Program-made: the position numbers and the translations under genes
Assembly: GCA_035252015.1 (NCBI GenBank)
Contig: DATFDP010000213.1
Location: 1 to 25,505, forward strand
Direction: 5' to 3'
DNA from: JAICWP01 sp035252015
GTDB taxonomy: Bacteria; Acidobacteriota; Terriglobia; Terriglobales; Acidobacteriaceae
DNA length: 25,505 bases
Part shown: in pieces, positions 1-8,149 of the stretch
Layout: every line of letters begins with the position of its first letter
Numbering within the stretch: the stretch's first letter is position 1
The notes under the pieces: model-generated
Databases searched by the model: none
Told to the model about the DNA's origin: nothing
Seen by the model: the letters and a program-made list of their open reading frames with translations, nothing else

Positions 1-1130
1 AAACGAGGGTCAACAATCTCGCTGGTGGTTTGGCGCGCTCGGCCCAGATACTTGAAGGCATAAACAATGATGGCGATGAAGAAAATGAAGGGAACGAGTC
101 CGGCGCTTTCGCCGATGCCGACGTACTGGTTGGCGATATCGTAGGAGAAGTAACCCCAGTCGGCGACGTTGCGGGCACCCAAGAGCCACCAGTCGCCGAA
201 GTGGCGGAAGAAGCTGTCCACCAGGATGTAGCGATGATATCCCGAGGAGCCGCCAATCACACCTGCGTTCTGAATCAGCGCCCACACCGGCGCATTCATC
301 ACCAACTGAAGGACCATGAGCGCGATCACGGCGCTCCAGCGCAGCAGAGGCAGATGGCGGCGCACAGGCCAGAGGCACAGCCCCAAAAGCGCGGCCGCGC
401 AGGCCAACACCGGTGTACTGGAGAAGGAGCAGGCAACGATAACGCTGGCAGCGCAAAAGCCGGCGGTAGCCGCGGGTTTGTGTCCCTTCCACCACAAGGC
501 AAGGCTAAGCGGCATCAGCGTGGCGCCGAATACGCCGGCCGAAACCGGATTGCCGAATCCGGCCACGGAGCGCAACGCGCCCAAGCGTCCCCAGAGAGCC
601 TTGCCGGCTTCCTGAGGTCCGCCACGCAGGGCGGCGTAGAGCCTCTCGCCGACGGCTTGCTCCAGCAGCATGATGCCGGCGACGACCACGCCCAGCGCAG
701 TTAACGTGCGAATCGCCCGCTGGGCATCTTCTTCGTCGCGCACAAGGAAACGCAGCAGGAAATAGATGCCAAAGACGTTGTAGAGCGCGCCCAGCTGATT
801 GATGAGGGCGGCCGAAGAGTGCCAGAGCAGAACGATGTTGAAGGCGGAGATGCCAGCCCAGAAGATAAGCGCCTTATCCAGCGCATTCAGGCGCATGCTG
901 AGCAGGCGCTGGCGTGAGAGCGCGCCGGCCAGAACCCGCACCCAGCCGAGCAGGACCAGAACCCGCAGCATGGTCCAATGCAGCGGGCCGATGAGCACAA
1001 CCTGGTCGAAGGGGATAAGCAGGCCAGCGGACAGCAGGGGCACAACGATGTGCCGGCGCGGGAGCAGCAGGATTAAAGCGCCTGCAACCAGCACGGCGCA
1101 GACGATCAGTGGATGAACGTAAGAGTCCAC
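1..1130 (-). CDS. Wzy / O-antigen ligase-like membrane polymerase, C-terminus cut by window edge
   Basis: An open frame runs leftward off the window from a GTG at 1130 (about 376 residues visible). It is almost entirely hydrophobic, with roughly ten possible membrane segments. Near the visible end is a periplasmic-type loop containing GGSSGYHRY, DSFFRHFGDWWLLG and YDIANQYV, followed by GESAGLVPF. An (S/G)-x-x-R loop followed by an N-x-Y and a G-E-x-G-L segment is the usual pattern of Wzy polymerases and WaaL-type ligases. The likely role is polymerising undecaprenyl-linked repeat units on the periplasmic side of the inner membrane. Wzx, several glycosyltransferases and Wzc in the same operon favour polymerase over ligase. 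The frame stays open upstream, with an ATG at 1244 inside the preceding gene. I prefer the GTG at 1130, which directly precedes the first membrane segment, although its ribosome binding site is weak. Confidence 0.8.
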   Translation of the reverse strand, partial: MDSYVHPLIVCAVLVAGALILLLPRRHIVVPLLSAGLLIPFDQVVLIGPLHWTMLRVLVLLGWVRVLAGALSRQRLLSMRLNALDKALIFWAGISAFNIVLLWHSSAALINQLGALYNVFGIYFLLRFLVRDEEDAQRAIRTLTALGVVVAGIMLLEQAVGERLYAALRGGPQEAGKALWGRLGALRSVAGFGNPVSAGVFGATLMPLSLALWWKGHKPAATAGFCAASVIVACSFSSTPVLACAAALLGLCLWPVRRHLPLLRWSAVIALMVLQLVMNAPVWALIQNAGVIGGSSGYHRYILVDSFFRHFGDWWLLGARNVADWGYFSYDIANQYVGIGESAGLVPFIFFIAIIVYAFKYLGRARQTTSEIVDPR

Positions 1131-1194
1131 TGGAGGTGTCTTGTTACCCCGGCAGAGCGACCAGGAGAACCGGGGGAAAAAATTTTGACCCGCA

Positions 1195-1590
1195 TCACCG
1201 ACAGTCCCACCACGTGCTCCCAAACCGGAAATGCGTAACCGCATCTCGGCTGGGAGCAATCAGGGTCAGAACCTTAAACAGTTTGTTCTTGGGCCACGTG
1301 CGGCGAACCAGATAATCGCCCAAGGTGAAGGCCGCAACCTGTCCTAAGTTGTAGGCGTAGAACTTTCCTGCTTTGAAGTCGCCTGTGGGAGTAGCGTAAA
1401 AGGAGTTGGCTTCGCTGCAAATCTTTCCCTGGCGGTGAAGGTTCCGAGTGAGTTCCCCGTCATAAACCACGCTGGCCAAGTCAATGCTGTGGACAATCAG
1501 GAAGGGACGATCAATGGCTTTCGGCCGTTCCTGCCCGAAAGCGGCCAGGGGCAGCAGCAATATCAGCCAGAGTTTCATCGATTGTTCCAC
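1195..1590 (-). CDS. small secreted protein of unknown function
   Basis: This encodes a 131-residue protein I do not recognise. The start could be GTG at 1590 or ATG at 1578. The ATG gives a clean signal peptide (MKLWLILLLPLAAFGQ) and is preceded by a GTGGA stretch, so I favour 1578 as the true start. The mature part is about 110 residues with PFLIVHSIDLASVVYDGELT, two Cys (one in KICSE, one near the end in WWDCR), and an aromatic basic middle containing FYAYNLGQVAAFTLGDYLVRR. No catalytic motif is visible. It lies between the GT2 gene (14 bp upstream) and the Wzy-like gene in the same direction, so it is probably exported with the operon. It may be a periplasmic accessory protein. The function is unknown. 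Confidence 0.6.
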   Translation of the reverse strand: MEQSMKLWLILLLPLAAFGQERPKAIDRPFLIVHSIDLASVVYDGELTRNLHRQGKICSEANSFYATPTGDFKAGKFYAYNLGQVAAFTLGDYLVRRTWPKNKLFKVLTLIAPSRDAVTHFRFGSTWWDCR

Positions 1591-1604
1591 GGCTTAGAAA
1601 CTCG

Positions 1605-2636
1605 TCAACCGTGAAGCTGGGCTCTTTCGTGAAAATCCATTTCTGAAACCTGCGGGAGCTGGTGAGAAGCTGAGGCAACGAGGTCGCGCATCACGCTGCC
1701 CCAGGAAAAGGAGAAGCGCTGATAACGCCCGCTGGCCACCTCGCTGAGCAGCCGCGCGAGGCGTACAGGACCATGCGCCGAACGAATGAGCGCCCGCCGG
1801 GAAAGGTGCAGCTCTTTTTCCGCCACCAGCCGCAGGTGGGCGAGCGGGCAGCTGGCGGTGCGCGCGCAAGCCACCACACGCTGGTGCAGCTCCGCCATGG
1901 CCGCCGTCTTGGCGTAGTAATCCGGTTCCGCCGCCATGGAGGTCTTCACCTTTTGCAGAAACGTGTCTTTGCCGCACCCCCGCTGCTGGGCGAGGTGGCG
2001 CCGATAGAGGAACAGTGGTTGGGGAATAGGAACGCCGAAGCTGAAAATGGACCCGAGCAGGGCCAGCCAATAGTCATGGCCCCAGCCGGGCGGGATGGGG
2101 AACAGAAAGGCGCGCAGCGCCGAGCGGAACGCCACGGCGGCGCCGGTCACGCGGTTGCGCTGGAGCAACGTGGCGACCTGGCGGGCAGGGATGAACGAGC
2201 GCGGCTTGAAGCCGACCGTATTCCAAAGGCTGAAGCCCAGGGGCTCATCGTTTTCGTTCACTATTTCGGCGTCGGAGAAGACGTAGCCGGCACCCGGGTT
2301 GGCGGCGAATGCTTCCGAAATAACAGCGAGCTTCTCCGGCTTCCAGACATCGTCCTGGTCGGAGAGAACAACAATTTCGCCGCTGCACAGGCGCATTGCC
2401 CGCTCGAAGTTGCGGCTGCAACCCATGGTGGTGGAGTTGTGCACCAGGCGCACGTGGATTGGCGAGCTAGCCGCGAATTGCGCAAGGATTTGCGGAGTCG
2501 AGTCGGTGGATGCATCGTCGCAAATCACCAGTTCGACGGGGACGATGGTCTGCGAGGCAATGCTCCGCAACTGCTCGCCCACGAAGCGGGCGCCGTTGTA
2601 GGTGCACATCGCCACCGAGATGGAGGGAAGGTTCAT
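1605..2636 (-). CDS. family 2 glycosyltransferase (rhamnosyltransferase-like)
   Basis: This is a 343-residue GT-A glycosyltransferase. The start is the ATG at 2636: it overlaps the GT4 stop codon as ATGA and gives the canonical N-terminus MNLPSISVAMCTYNG, while longer starts only read through the upstream gene. Nucleotide-sugar binding motifs are visible: CTYNG (11-15), VICDDASTD (about 38-45), and LSDQDDVW (about 91-98), which holds the DxD-type metal-binding acids. A GHDYW segment near residue 188 fits the acceptor/catalytic region. The L-S-D-Q-D-D-x-W form is typical of rhamnosyltransferase-like GT2 enzymes of O-antigen and exopolysaccharide clusters. The likely role is cytoplasmic addition of one sugar to the lipid-linked repeat unit. 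The donor sugar cannot be read from the sequence. Confidence 0.9.
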   Translation of the reverse strand: MNLPSISVAMCTYNGARFVGEQLRSIASQTIVPVELVICDDASTDSTPQILAQFAASSPIHVRLVHNSTTMGCSRNFERAMRLCSGEIVVLSDQDDVWKPEKLAVISEAFAANPGAGYVFSDAEIVNENDEPLGFSLWNTVGFKPRSFIPARQVATLLQRNRVTGAAVAFRSALRAFLFPIPPGWGHDYWLALLGSIFSFGVPIPQPLFLYRRHLAQQRGCGKDTFLQKVKTSMAAEPDYYAKTAAMAELHQRVVACARTASCPLAHLRLVAEKELHLSRRALIRSAHGPVRLARLLSEVASGRYQRFSFSWGSVMRDLVASASHQLPQVSEMDFHERAQLHG

Positions 2637-3781
2637 GTTGCCAGCTTCCAGGCGGCGGGGGGAAGCAGTCCGGTCAGCAAGGGCAGCAGTTCTTCGCCGT
2701 AGCGGTCGCGGGTAAAGATGCGCTGCGCCCAAGCCTGGCCATTATGGCCAAGTTGCGATGCGACCTCCGGATGGCGATACAGGTAGTCAATTTTGCCGGC
2801 CAGATCCTGCGCGTCTCCGGTGCGGTAGAGCAGGCCGTTCAAGCCGTCGCGGATGAGCTCGGCGGTGGCGGTGTTGTCGGCGCCGATCACCGGCTTGCCG
2901 GCCAGCATGGCCTCAGCCGTCGCTCTGCCGAATCCTTCGGCTCCGGAGCATACGAGGGCAACGTGAGCGGAGCGAAGCTCTGGCATGGGGTCGTCCAGCT
3001 GGCCGAGGAAGCGGACCCGATCCTGCAGGTGGTTCTGCGCGACCAGGTTCAGCAGGCGACGGCCATATTCGCCGCCGCCTTGGCCTATAAGCAGCAGTTC
3101 GGCCTCAACCTGCCGCCGGCGCAATTCCGCCAAAGCCAGCACGGCGTCCTCCAGGCGCTTGTTTTCGGCGATAGCGCCGGAAAGGACGCAGCGAAAATTG
3201 CCATTTGCGGGGACAGTCTCCCGGCCGCGCAGCGCACGATGCAACGAACAGTAGAGGACGCGCAGCGGTGCGCTCGGCAGCCAAGTGCTGGCTTCGGCGG
3301 CAACGGCGCGCGAGGGCGCAATGACCAGCGAAGAAAGCCGATTGATCACGCGGTGCGACCAGCGCTCGCCCAAGAGGAACCTGAGGCCCATCCTGGGGCC
3401 GAATTCGTGCAAGTGCCACACGTGGGGACGGCCAAGCAGAGCCGCAGCGAAGGCGCCGACACATACGGTTGCGGTGTTGCTGTATAGGATGTCGCAGCCC
3501 CAGCGTGCCGCTTGTCGGGCGATGAGCAATGACTTTGCCGTCATGTTCAGCAAGGCACGGAGCCGGCGCAGCAAAGAAAGCCTTTCGCGCGACGCCCATA
3601 AGGCATAGGAGGTAACAAGCACCGGCACATGCAGTTTCTCCAGTTCGGTCAGCAGCAGACCGTGCGCGGGCAACACCGCGTAGCAGCGCACGCCGCTTTC
3701 CTGAAGCACTTCGATGGTCTCCAGCAGGACCAGTTCCGCCCCGCCCAGCCGGGCAGAATGTGAAATGAAGCAGATGTTCAC
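2633..3781 (-). CDS. family 4 glycosyltransferase
   Basis: This is a 382-residue GT-B glycosyltransferase. The N-terminus (MNICFISHSARLGGAE) has the glycine-rich acceptor-side loop G-G-A-E of GT4 enzymes. The C-terminal half has GQGGGEYG and the E-x7-E motif in EGFGRATAEAMLAGKPVIG (about residues 285-303), followed by GLLYRTGDAQDLA. The protein is a retaining nucleotide-sugar transferase by family and has the usual length (about 370-400). The start is GTG at 3781, 12 bp after the flippase stop, with a GGGGCG purine stretch upstream. The stop overlaps the GT2 start (ATGA), so translation of the two is probably coupled. It probably builds the repeat unit on the cytoplasmic face. The sugar and linkage are not predictable. 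Confidence 0.9.
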   Translation of the reverse strand: MNICFISHSARLGGAELVLLETIEVLQESGVRCYAVLPAHGLLLTELEKLHVPVLVTSYALWASRERLSLLRRLRALLNMTAKSLLIARQAARWGCDILYSNTATVCVGAFAAALLGRPHVWHLHEFGPRMGLRFLLGERWSHRVINRLSSLVIAPSRAVAAEASTWLPSAPLRVLYCSLHRALRGRETVPANGNFRCVLSGAIAENKRLEDAVLALAELRRRQVEAELLLIGQGGGEYGRRLLNLVAQNHLQDRVRFLGQLDDPMPELRSAHVALVCSGAEGFGRATAEAMLAGKPVIGADNTATAELIRDGLNGLLYRTGDAQDLAGKIDYLYRHPEVASQLGHNGQAWAQRIFTRDRYGEELLPLLTGLLPPAAWKLAT

Positions 3782-3793
3782 GAGGCGCCCCGT

Positions 3794-5356
3794 TCAGTGC
3801 GCCGCGCGGGTCGTGTTGGTCATTGCGGGCAGAGTCTGGGGGCGGAAGATTCGCGTCAGGGGAGCAATAGCCGACCAGACTCGCTGCCGGTCTGCGCCAT
3901 CGAATACCAAAAAGAGCACAGCCATGGCGTACACGCACAACGCAGCGAAGGCGGAGCCAGCCAGAGATGAGTAAGCTGGCCTGATTGCCCAGCTACAGGC
4001 GACCCATGCGATGCCGGCAGCCACGAACGTCTTGGCTAACGTCGAGCCGGCAGTTTTCAGATACTCGCTCAGGCGCACGTCGCTCAGACGGCACACCCAG
4101 ACCGGCTGCACCAGCAGCCGCATGAGCGACATCGCTCCCAGCGTTCCCAGCGCCACTCCCATCATGCCGTAGTGGCGCACCAGCCAAAGGCTTAGTCCCA
4201 GGTTCAGAACACCCTCTACAGAGTTGAGGCAGGCGTAAGCGCGGTGCTTGGCGATGGCGTAGAGCAGGTCCACCGAAGGCGCCTGCCACAGGTCAAAGCT
4301 GATGGCGACGGTCAGGATGACGAGGGGAGCATAGGCGTCAAGATACGCCGGTCCCATCCAGCGCAAGATGAACGGCCGGCCCCAAGCGACGAGGCCGAAA
4401 CCGAGAAAGGTTGCGACGCAGATCGAAATTTTGGTGGCAAAGAAAAAAGTTGCGCGCATGCCCTCGATGTCGCTAGCTCCGTACAGCCGGCTGAGGATGG
4501 GCGCAAACACGCCGGTCACCGCAACGGTAAGAACGATGAATTGCTGGGCCAGGGTGCCGGCAATGCGGTAGTGGGTGACCGCGGCCAGGCCGACAAACAT
4601 GGAGACGACTATGGGATCAGCCTGGAAGCGCAGGCGGTCAGAAAGCTGGCCGGCAAAGGAGAAGACGCTGTAGGAAGCCAGGCTGCGGGTCACTCCAGCG
4701 CCGGGCGAGCTCAGGCGCAGGCGCAGCCAGGGATATTTCCTGAGCGTAAGCCCGGCCTGCAGCAACATGGCGGCGAGGCCGCCGGCAAAAGTCGCCCACG
4801 CCATAGGCACCAGCCCGTATCCCAGGAGAAGAACGGAGAGGATCAGGCAGGTGCGCAGGGCGAGGGCGACCAGTTCGGCGCCGACCATGAGGTCATAGCG
4901 CAGGTTGGCGATGAGAAACCCGGTGAAGACGCGCGAGGGGAAGCTGAGCGCAGTGCTCACGCCGAGAATCAGGATGATTTGCGAAAAAAGGGTGGCGTCG
5001 CCGGCACGCCTGGCAAATAAAGGCGCGCAGGCGGCCACCACCCCGCTGAGGAGCAGAACCAGGACCGCAACCAGGAGAAAAAATCGCAGACTGGCGGCGA
5101 CCACGCCGTTGCATGCCTCGCGATCGCCGCGCCCGAGGGCTACCGCAATGTGCTGGCTGACGGCGGGAGTGAGGCCGAAATCCAGCAGGCCGTAGTAGCC
5201 GAGCAGGGTGGCAACCAGCGCCCACAGGCCATACATGCGGTCTCCCAGCGTCTGCACGATGAAGGGCATCATCAGCAGGGAGACGGCGGTGGTGGCGAAG
5301 AAACTGACTACCCGGAAGGCGGAGGCGGTGGTCAGTTGGCGCGCGGCGGAGGCCAT
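3794..5356 (-). CDS. Wzx-type polysaccharide flippase (MOP/PST family)
   Basis: This is a 520-residue integral membrane protein with about 12-14 hydrophobic helices spread through its length. The N-terminal pattern (SFFATTAVSLLMMPFIVQTLG, then YGLWALVATLLGYYGLLDFGL) is characteristic of polysaccharide flippases of the MATE-like MOP superfamily. The size is at the upper end for Wzx (about 420-520). Its role would be moving undecaprenyl-diphosphate-linked repeat units across the inner membrane before Wzy polymerisation. The short basic C-terminal tail (FRPQTLPAMTNTTRAAH) is not conserved-looking. The gene follows a 387-bp repeat-bearing gap after the beta-helix gene and lies 12 bp before the GT4 gene. 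No strong ribosome binding site is seen at the ATG. Confidence 0.9.
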   Translation of the reverse strand: MASAARQLTTASAFRVVSFFATTAVSLLMMPFIVQTLGDRMYGLWALVATLLGYYGLLDFGLTPAVSQHIAVALGRGDREACNGVVAASLRFFLLVAVLVLLLSGVVAACAPLFARRAGDATLFSQIILILGVSTALSFPSRVFTGFLIANLRYDLMVGAELVALALRTCLILSVLLLGYGLVPMAWATFAGGLAAMLLQAGLTLRKYPWLRLRLSSPGAGVTRSLASYSVFSFAGQLSDRLRFQADPIVVSMFVGLAAVTHYRIAGTLAQQFIVLTVAVTGVFAPILSRLYGASDIEGMRATFFFATKISICVATFLGFGLVAWGRPFILRWMGPAYLDAYAPLVILTVAISFDLWQAPSVDLLYAIAKHRAYACLNSVEGVLNLGLSLWLVRHYGMMGVALGTLGAMSLMRLLVQPVWVCRLSDVRLSEYLKTAGSTLAKTFVAAGIAWVACSWAIRPAYSSLAGSAFAALCVYAMAVLFLVFDGADRQRVWSAIAPLTRIFRPQTLPAMTNTTRAAH

Positions 5357-5386
5357 ACGAGGACACGACCAAGAGGCAAGGAAAGG

Positions 5387-5528
5387 TTCGTATCAGGGCA
5401 TGCCTTCCATGCAATTACGGCAATTCAGAAAGCCGGCTCGAGTCCCTTTGAAGCGCGGGCTGGCAGCGGCTAAAGCCGCTTCAAAAAGACGTCTGTTCGG
5501 CACGGCTGAAGCTGTGCCCTGATACGAA
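5387..5528. repeat. dispersed palindromic repeat, copy 1 (Acidobacteria-type)
   Basis: The element is bounded by a perfect 14-bp inverted repeat, TTCGTATCAGGGCA (5387-5400) and TGCCCTGATACGAA (5515-5528). Inside are TAAAGCCG (5471-5478) and GGCACGGCTGAAGCTGTGCC, itself a near-palindrome ending next to the right arm. The same order of blocks recurs at 9207-9372. It sits between the beta-helix and flippase genes, reads through as no sensible protein, and may form an RNA hairpin in the operon transcript. I recognise the style as a REP/MITE-like element common in Acidobacteria; that attribution is from memory and not tested. Confidence 0.7.
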
Positions 5529-5599
5529 GCTTTTCCCCAATGGTGGTTTTCGTGGATCGCAAGGAACAACGCTTCTGTAGAAATGGATACTGTTCTCGC

Positions 5600-5700
5600 G
5601 ACCAGGAAAGAGGTTCGACCTCGACAGCAAGCACAAGGTCCCTCGACTCGGGTTTGTCTCGCAAGCTCGACGCGCCCTCGCTCGGGATGACAGCCCACAA
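5600..5700. repeat. second dispersed-repeat type abutting copy 1
   Basis: This stretch includes GTCCCTCGACTCGGG and CTCGCTCGGGATGACAG, with several CTCGGG/CCCTCG half-sites that can pair. The reverse strand begins TGTCATCCCGAGCGAGGG. That wording is familiar from intergenic repeats scattered in acidobacterial genomes. Only one copy lies in this window, so its repeat nature is inference. Together with copy 1 it fills most of the 387-bp gap at 5357-5743; the remaining bases (about 5529-5599 and 5701-5743) show nothing recognisable. Confidence 0.4.
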
Positions 5701-5743
5701 AGTTAGTGCAGGATGATGGGCCTAAAAGGTATTGCTAAGGACG

Positions 5744-7258
5744 TCAGTTTTGCGGCCAAAAATGGGCGAACTCGGCGAGCGGCCAGGAGTCAGTGGCGGC
5801 GATGGGGCCGGGAAAGTGATTGTAGGGTCCTGCATCCCAGGCGCTGCAGGCGGAACGCGGGTCGCCAATCTTGTCGGCGTTCAGCGCCGGGATGGCGTGA
5901 TAAGAAAGGTTAGCGCCAGCGTTGATGGCGGGCGAGTTGGGCTGCGGGCGCCCGCTGGAGTCCACCTTCAAATCGGCCGGGTGCGCCGAATGCGGGCCTT
6001 CGCCCGAGGCCGTCTTCCACTGCTCGAAGGTGTAATAAAAGGTGCTGCCGTTTTTCCAATTCTGCCCGGGACCATAAATGTTGTGGTCGAGGCCGCGGTC
6101 AACGAAGGTTGTGCCCGCCGCCAAGGAAATCAGTCCGGAGCACTTGCCGACAATATTGTTGCGCACGGCAATACCGGTTCCGCTGGCGGCCAGGCACAGG
6201 CCGGAAGCGCTGGTCCCACCCAGGATGAGATTGTTGTAAATGGCAATGCCAGTGCCCCCGGCGCAGAACGCTCCGTTGTTGAAGTATTTGTCAGGAGCTG
6301 TGAGCAGCACGTTGTTATAGAAGAACGCACTGCTGATGTCGCCGGTGACGTAGATGAAAGAGGTAACGTTGACGCCTGGATCGCCGCTGAACAGGTTGTT
6401 GTAAACCTGCATGTCGCGGAAGGTAGCGCCGTTCAAGGCGTAGATGTGAATGCCGTCGTGGTGAAAGGCGTTGCTGGTTGTGTCCCAGTTGGCGAAGTCG
6501 CGGCAGCTATTGTCGTGAATGCGGGCGGAGAGCAGCGCGTAACCGGCGCCATTGGCGGCGATGGTCAGGCAGTGGTTGGTGTGGTCGGATTCCAGGTTGT
6601 ACATCTCCACCGTGTCGTCGGCGCCGCTCACTGAAATGGTGAAGCAGCCGCTGGCATGAGTGCAGTTCATGTGGTGCATGGAAATACCGGGGCCGGAGAC
6701 CGTGAGGGCGTCGGCCCCGATATCGTCTGAGGCGAGCGAGTGCACGTAGATGTTGCGCAAAGCCAGGTTCTTGAACTCGCAGTGATTGCAGGGGCGGCCA
6801 TAAAGCGCGGTGTGGCGGTCCTGATGGCCGAGTGTGCTGCCGTTATCAGTTTCCTCTACCACGCCGTTGCTGCCACCGTCGAACACCAGGTAGCTCTTGC
6901 CGCTGAACAGAATGCAGGAACCGCTGCCGCATGTGGGCACGCTGAGCTTGGCATCGGGCTCCCATTTCAGCGTGATGGGCTGGCCGTTGACGCCGCTGCC
7001 GCGGAAGGCGAGGTAATCGTAGGTAGAGCCGTTGAACGTGGTGATCACTCCGCACATGTGCACAGTGGCGCCGGGGCCGATCTGGGCGGGGCCGCTGCCC
7101 CAGTTCGCGGCATCATTAAAGAAGGTGTAGGCGAAGGAGTTGGCACAGTCGGCGCCATCGCCACGTCCGGCCGAGCTTTGGGCGATGTAGATACTCTTAG
7201 CGGAACAAACACCGGCCACTGTCAGCAGCAGCCAGCAGACAGTCAAAAACAGTCGCAT
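5744..7258 (-). CDS. secreted right-handed parallel beta-helix protein
   Basis: This is a protein of about 504 residues with a clear signal peptide (MRLFLTVCWLLLTVAGVCSA). The body has repeated short Asn-rich rungs typical of a parallel beta-helix: ALRNIYVHSL, MYNLESDH, ARIHDNSCRDF, MQVYNNLFSG, FFYNNVLL, AIYNNLILGG, AVRNNIVGKC. It then has SPAINAGANLS, the usual closing motif of such folds. It is rich in Cys (CGSGSC, CNHC and many single Cys), suggesting disulfides in an exported protein. Families with this fold include polysaccharide lyases, C5 epimerases and adhesins. Its place inside the locus suggests it trims, modifies or binds the polymer, but no catalytic residues can be assigned. The start is ATG 7258 or the adjacent in-frame GTG 7261, with AGGT just upstream; it lies 6-9 bp after the methyltransferase stop. 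Confidence 0.85.
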   Translation of the reverse strand: MRLFLTVCWLLLTVAGVCSAKSIYIAQSSAGRGDGADCANSFAYTFFNDAANWGSGPAQIGPGATVHMCGVITTFNGSTYDYLAFRGSGVNGQPITLKWEPDAKLSVPTCGSGSCILFSGKSYLVFDGGSNGVVEETDNGSTLGHQDRHTALYGRPCNHCEFKNLALRNIYVHSLASDDIGADALTVSGPGISMHHMNCTHASGCFTISVSGADDTVEMYNLESDHTNHCLTIAANGAGYALLSARIHDNSCRDFANWDTTSNAFHHDGIHIYALNGATFRDMQVYNNLFSGDPGVNVTSFIYVTGDISSAFFYNNVLLTAPDKYFNNGAFCAGGTGIAIYNNLILGGTSASGLCLAASGTGIAVRNNIVGKCSGLISLAAGTTFVDRGLDHNIYGPGQNWKNGSTFYYTFEQWKTASGEGPHSAHPADLKVDSSGRPQPNSPAINAGANLSYHAIPALNADKIGDPRSACSAWDAGPYNHFPGPIAATDSWPLAEFAHFWPQN

Positions 7259-7267
7259 CACACTACC

Positions 7268-8125
7268 TCATTGGGATACAGCCACCAGGTTCAAAACGCG
7301 GACCGGGTCTAGAATCTGATTCTGCGGCTGCACCTGCCTGCCGGTCTCAGCAATGGTGAAGCGAAAAGGCCGGAGGGAAGCCAGAAACGTCAAGTAGTGG
7401 TTGGGCAAGATGCCGGTGCGGCGGCAGACCTGGGGATGCGCTTCCAAAGTGAGCACGCAGCGCTGCGCACGGCAAATGGTTTCGCGCGCGCCCTGCAGCA
7501 CGTTCAGTTCCTCGCCCTCAACGTCAATTTTCAGCAACACGTCGCCGCCGAAAATTTGCAGGCTGTCGAGCGTGATGATCGGAACGCCGTCTTCGGCAGG
7601 CACCAGGAAGCGGGCATGATCGCCGAGGTCATAGGCGGGAGCCAGCAACTTGCCGCACCCGCTGAAGTTGCTGACCGCCGCCATGTGCACCTCGGGACGG
7701 GGGAATTGGGCCAGGTTGTGGCGCAGGACCTGCTCCACCCTGCTGTTGGGTTCGAAGGCTATGACGCGGGCAATGCGGTCGCAGCGCGCACACAACAGCG
7801 CGGTGAACAGGCCGATGTCGGCGCCGCAGTCGAACAGAGTGACACCGCTGAAAGGAGCCAAAGCGGCGCAGCAGGTTCGAATCAGGTCCTGCTCGTAAGC
7901 GAGAATGTCGGGCAGCTCCCAGGCATTCTCGACGCGGTTGATGGGAACAGCAACGTTGACCGTGGGCGAGAGGGGGTAGAGCACCAGGCACTCGCCGTGC
8001 ATCCGCTGCCAGACCAGCAGCATGCGGTGTGCGCCGCGCACATGGTGCCGCTTCAGCGCCTTGAAGCAGCGGAACAGGAACGGCGGCGAAGCGCTCATTG
8101 TGCTAAATGTGGAAATCGGGGCCAT
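7268..8125 (-). CDS. FkbM-family SAM-dependent methyltransferase
   Basis: This is a 285-residue protein. The SAM-binding region is clear: LFDCGADIGLFTALL (97-111, motif I), VIAFEPN (121-127, acidic residue at the end of strand beta2), LLKIDVEGEE (about 194-203) and LEAHP. The K-I-D-V-E-G-x-E signature is the hallmark of the FkbM family, which O-methylates sugars or polyketides. In this setting the likely job is methylating a sugar of the repeat unit, possibly as a cap. The first 60 residues have no recognisable motif. The start is uncertain (ATG 8125 or ATG 8098; neither has a good ribosome binding site). The gene starts 24 bp after the preceding GT2 gene. Confidence 0.85.
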   Translation of the reverse strand: MAPISTFSTMSASPPFLFRCFKALKRHHVRGAHRMLLVWQRMHGECLVLYPLSPTVNVAVPINRVENAWELPDILAYEQDLIRTCCAALAPFSGVTLFDCGADIGLFTALLCARCDRIARVIAFEPNSRVEQVLRHNLAQFPRPEVHMAAVSNFSGCGKLLAPAYDLGDHARFLVPAEDGVPIITLDSLQIFGGDVLLKIDVEGEELNVLQGARETICRAQRCVLTLEAHPQVCRRTGILPNHYLTFLASLRPFRFTIAETGRQVQPQNQILDPVRVLNLVAVSQ

Positions 8126-8149
8126 GGAACTGAAAATGGGCAGGTAATC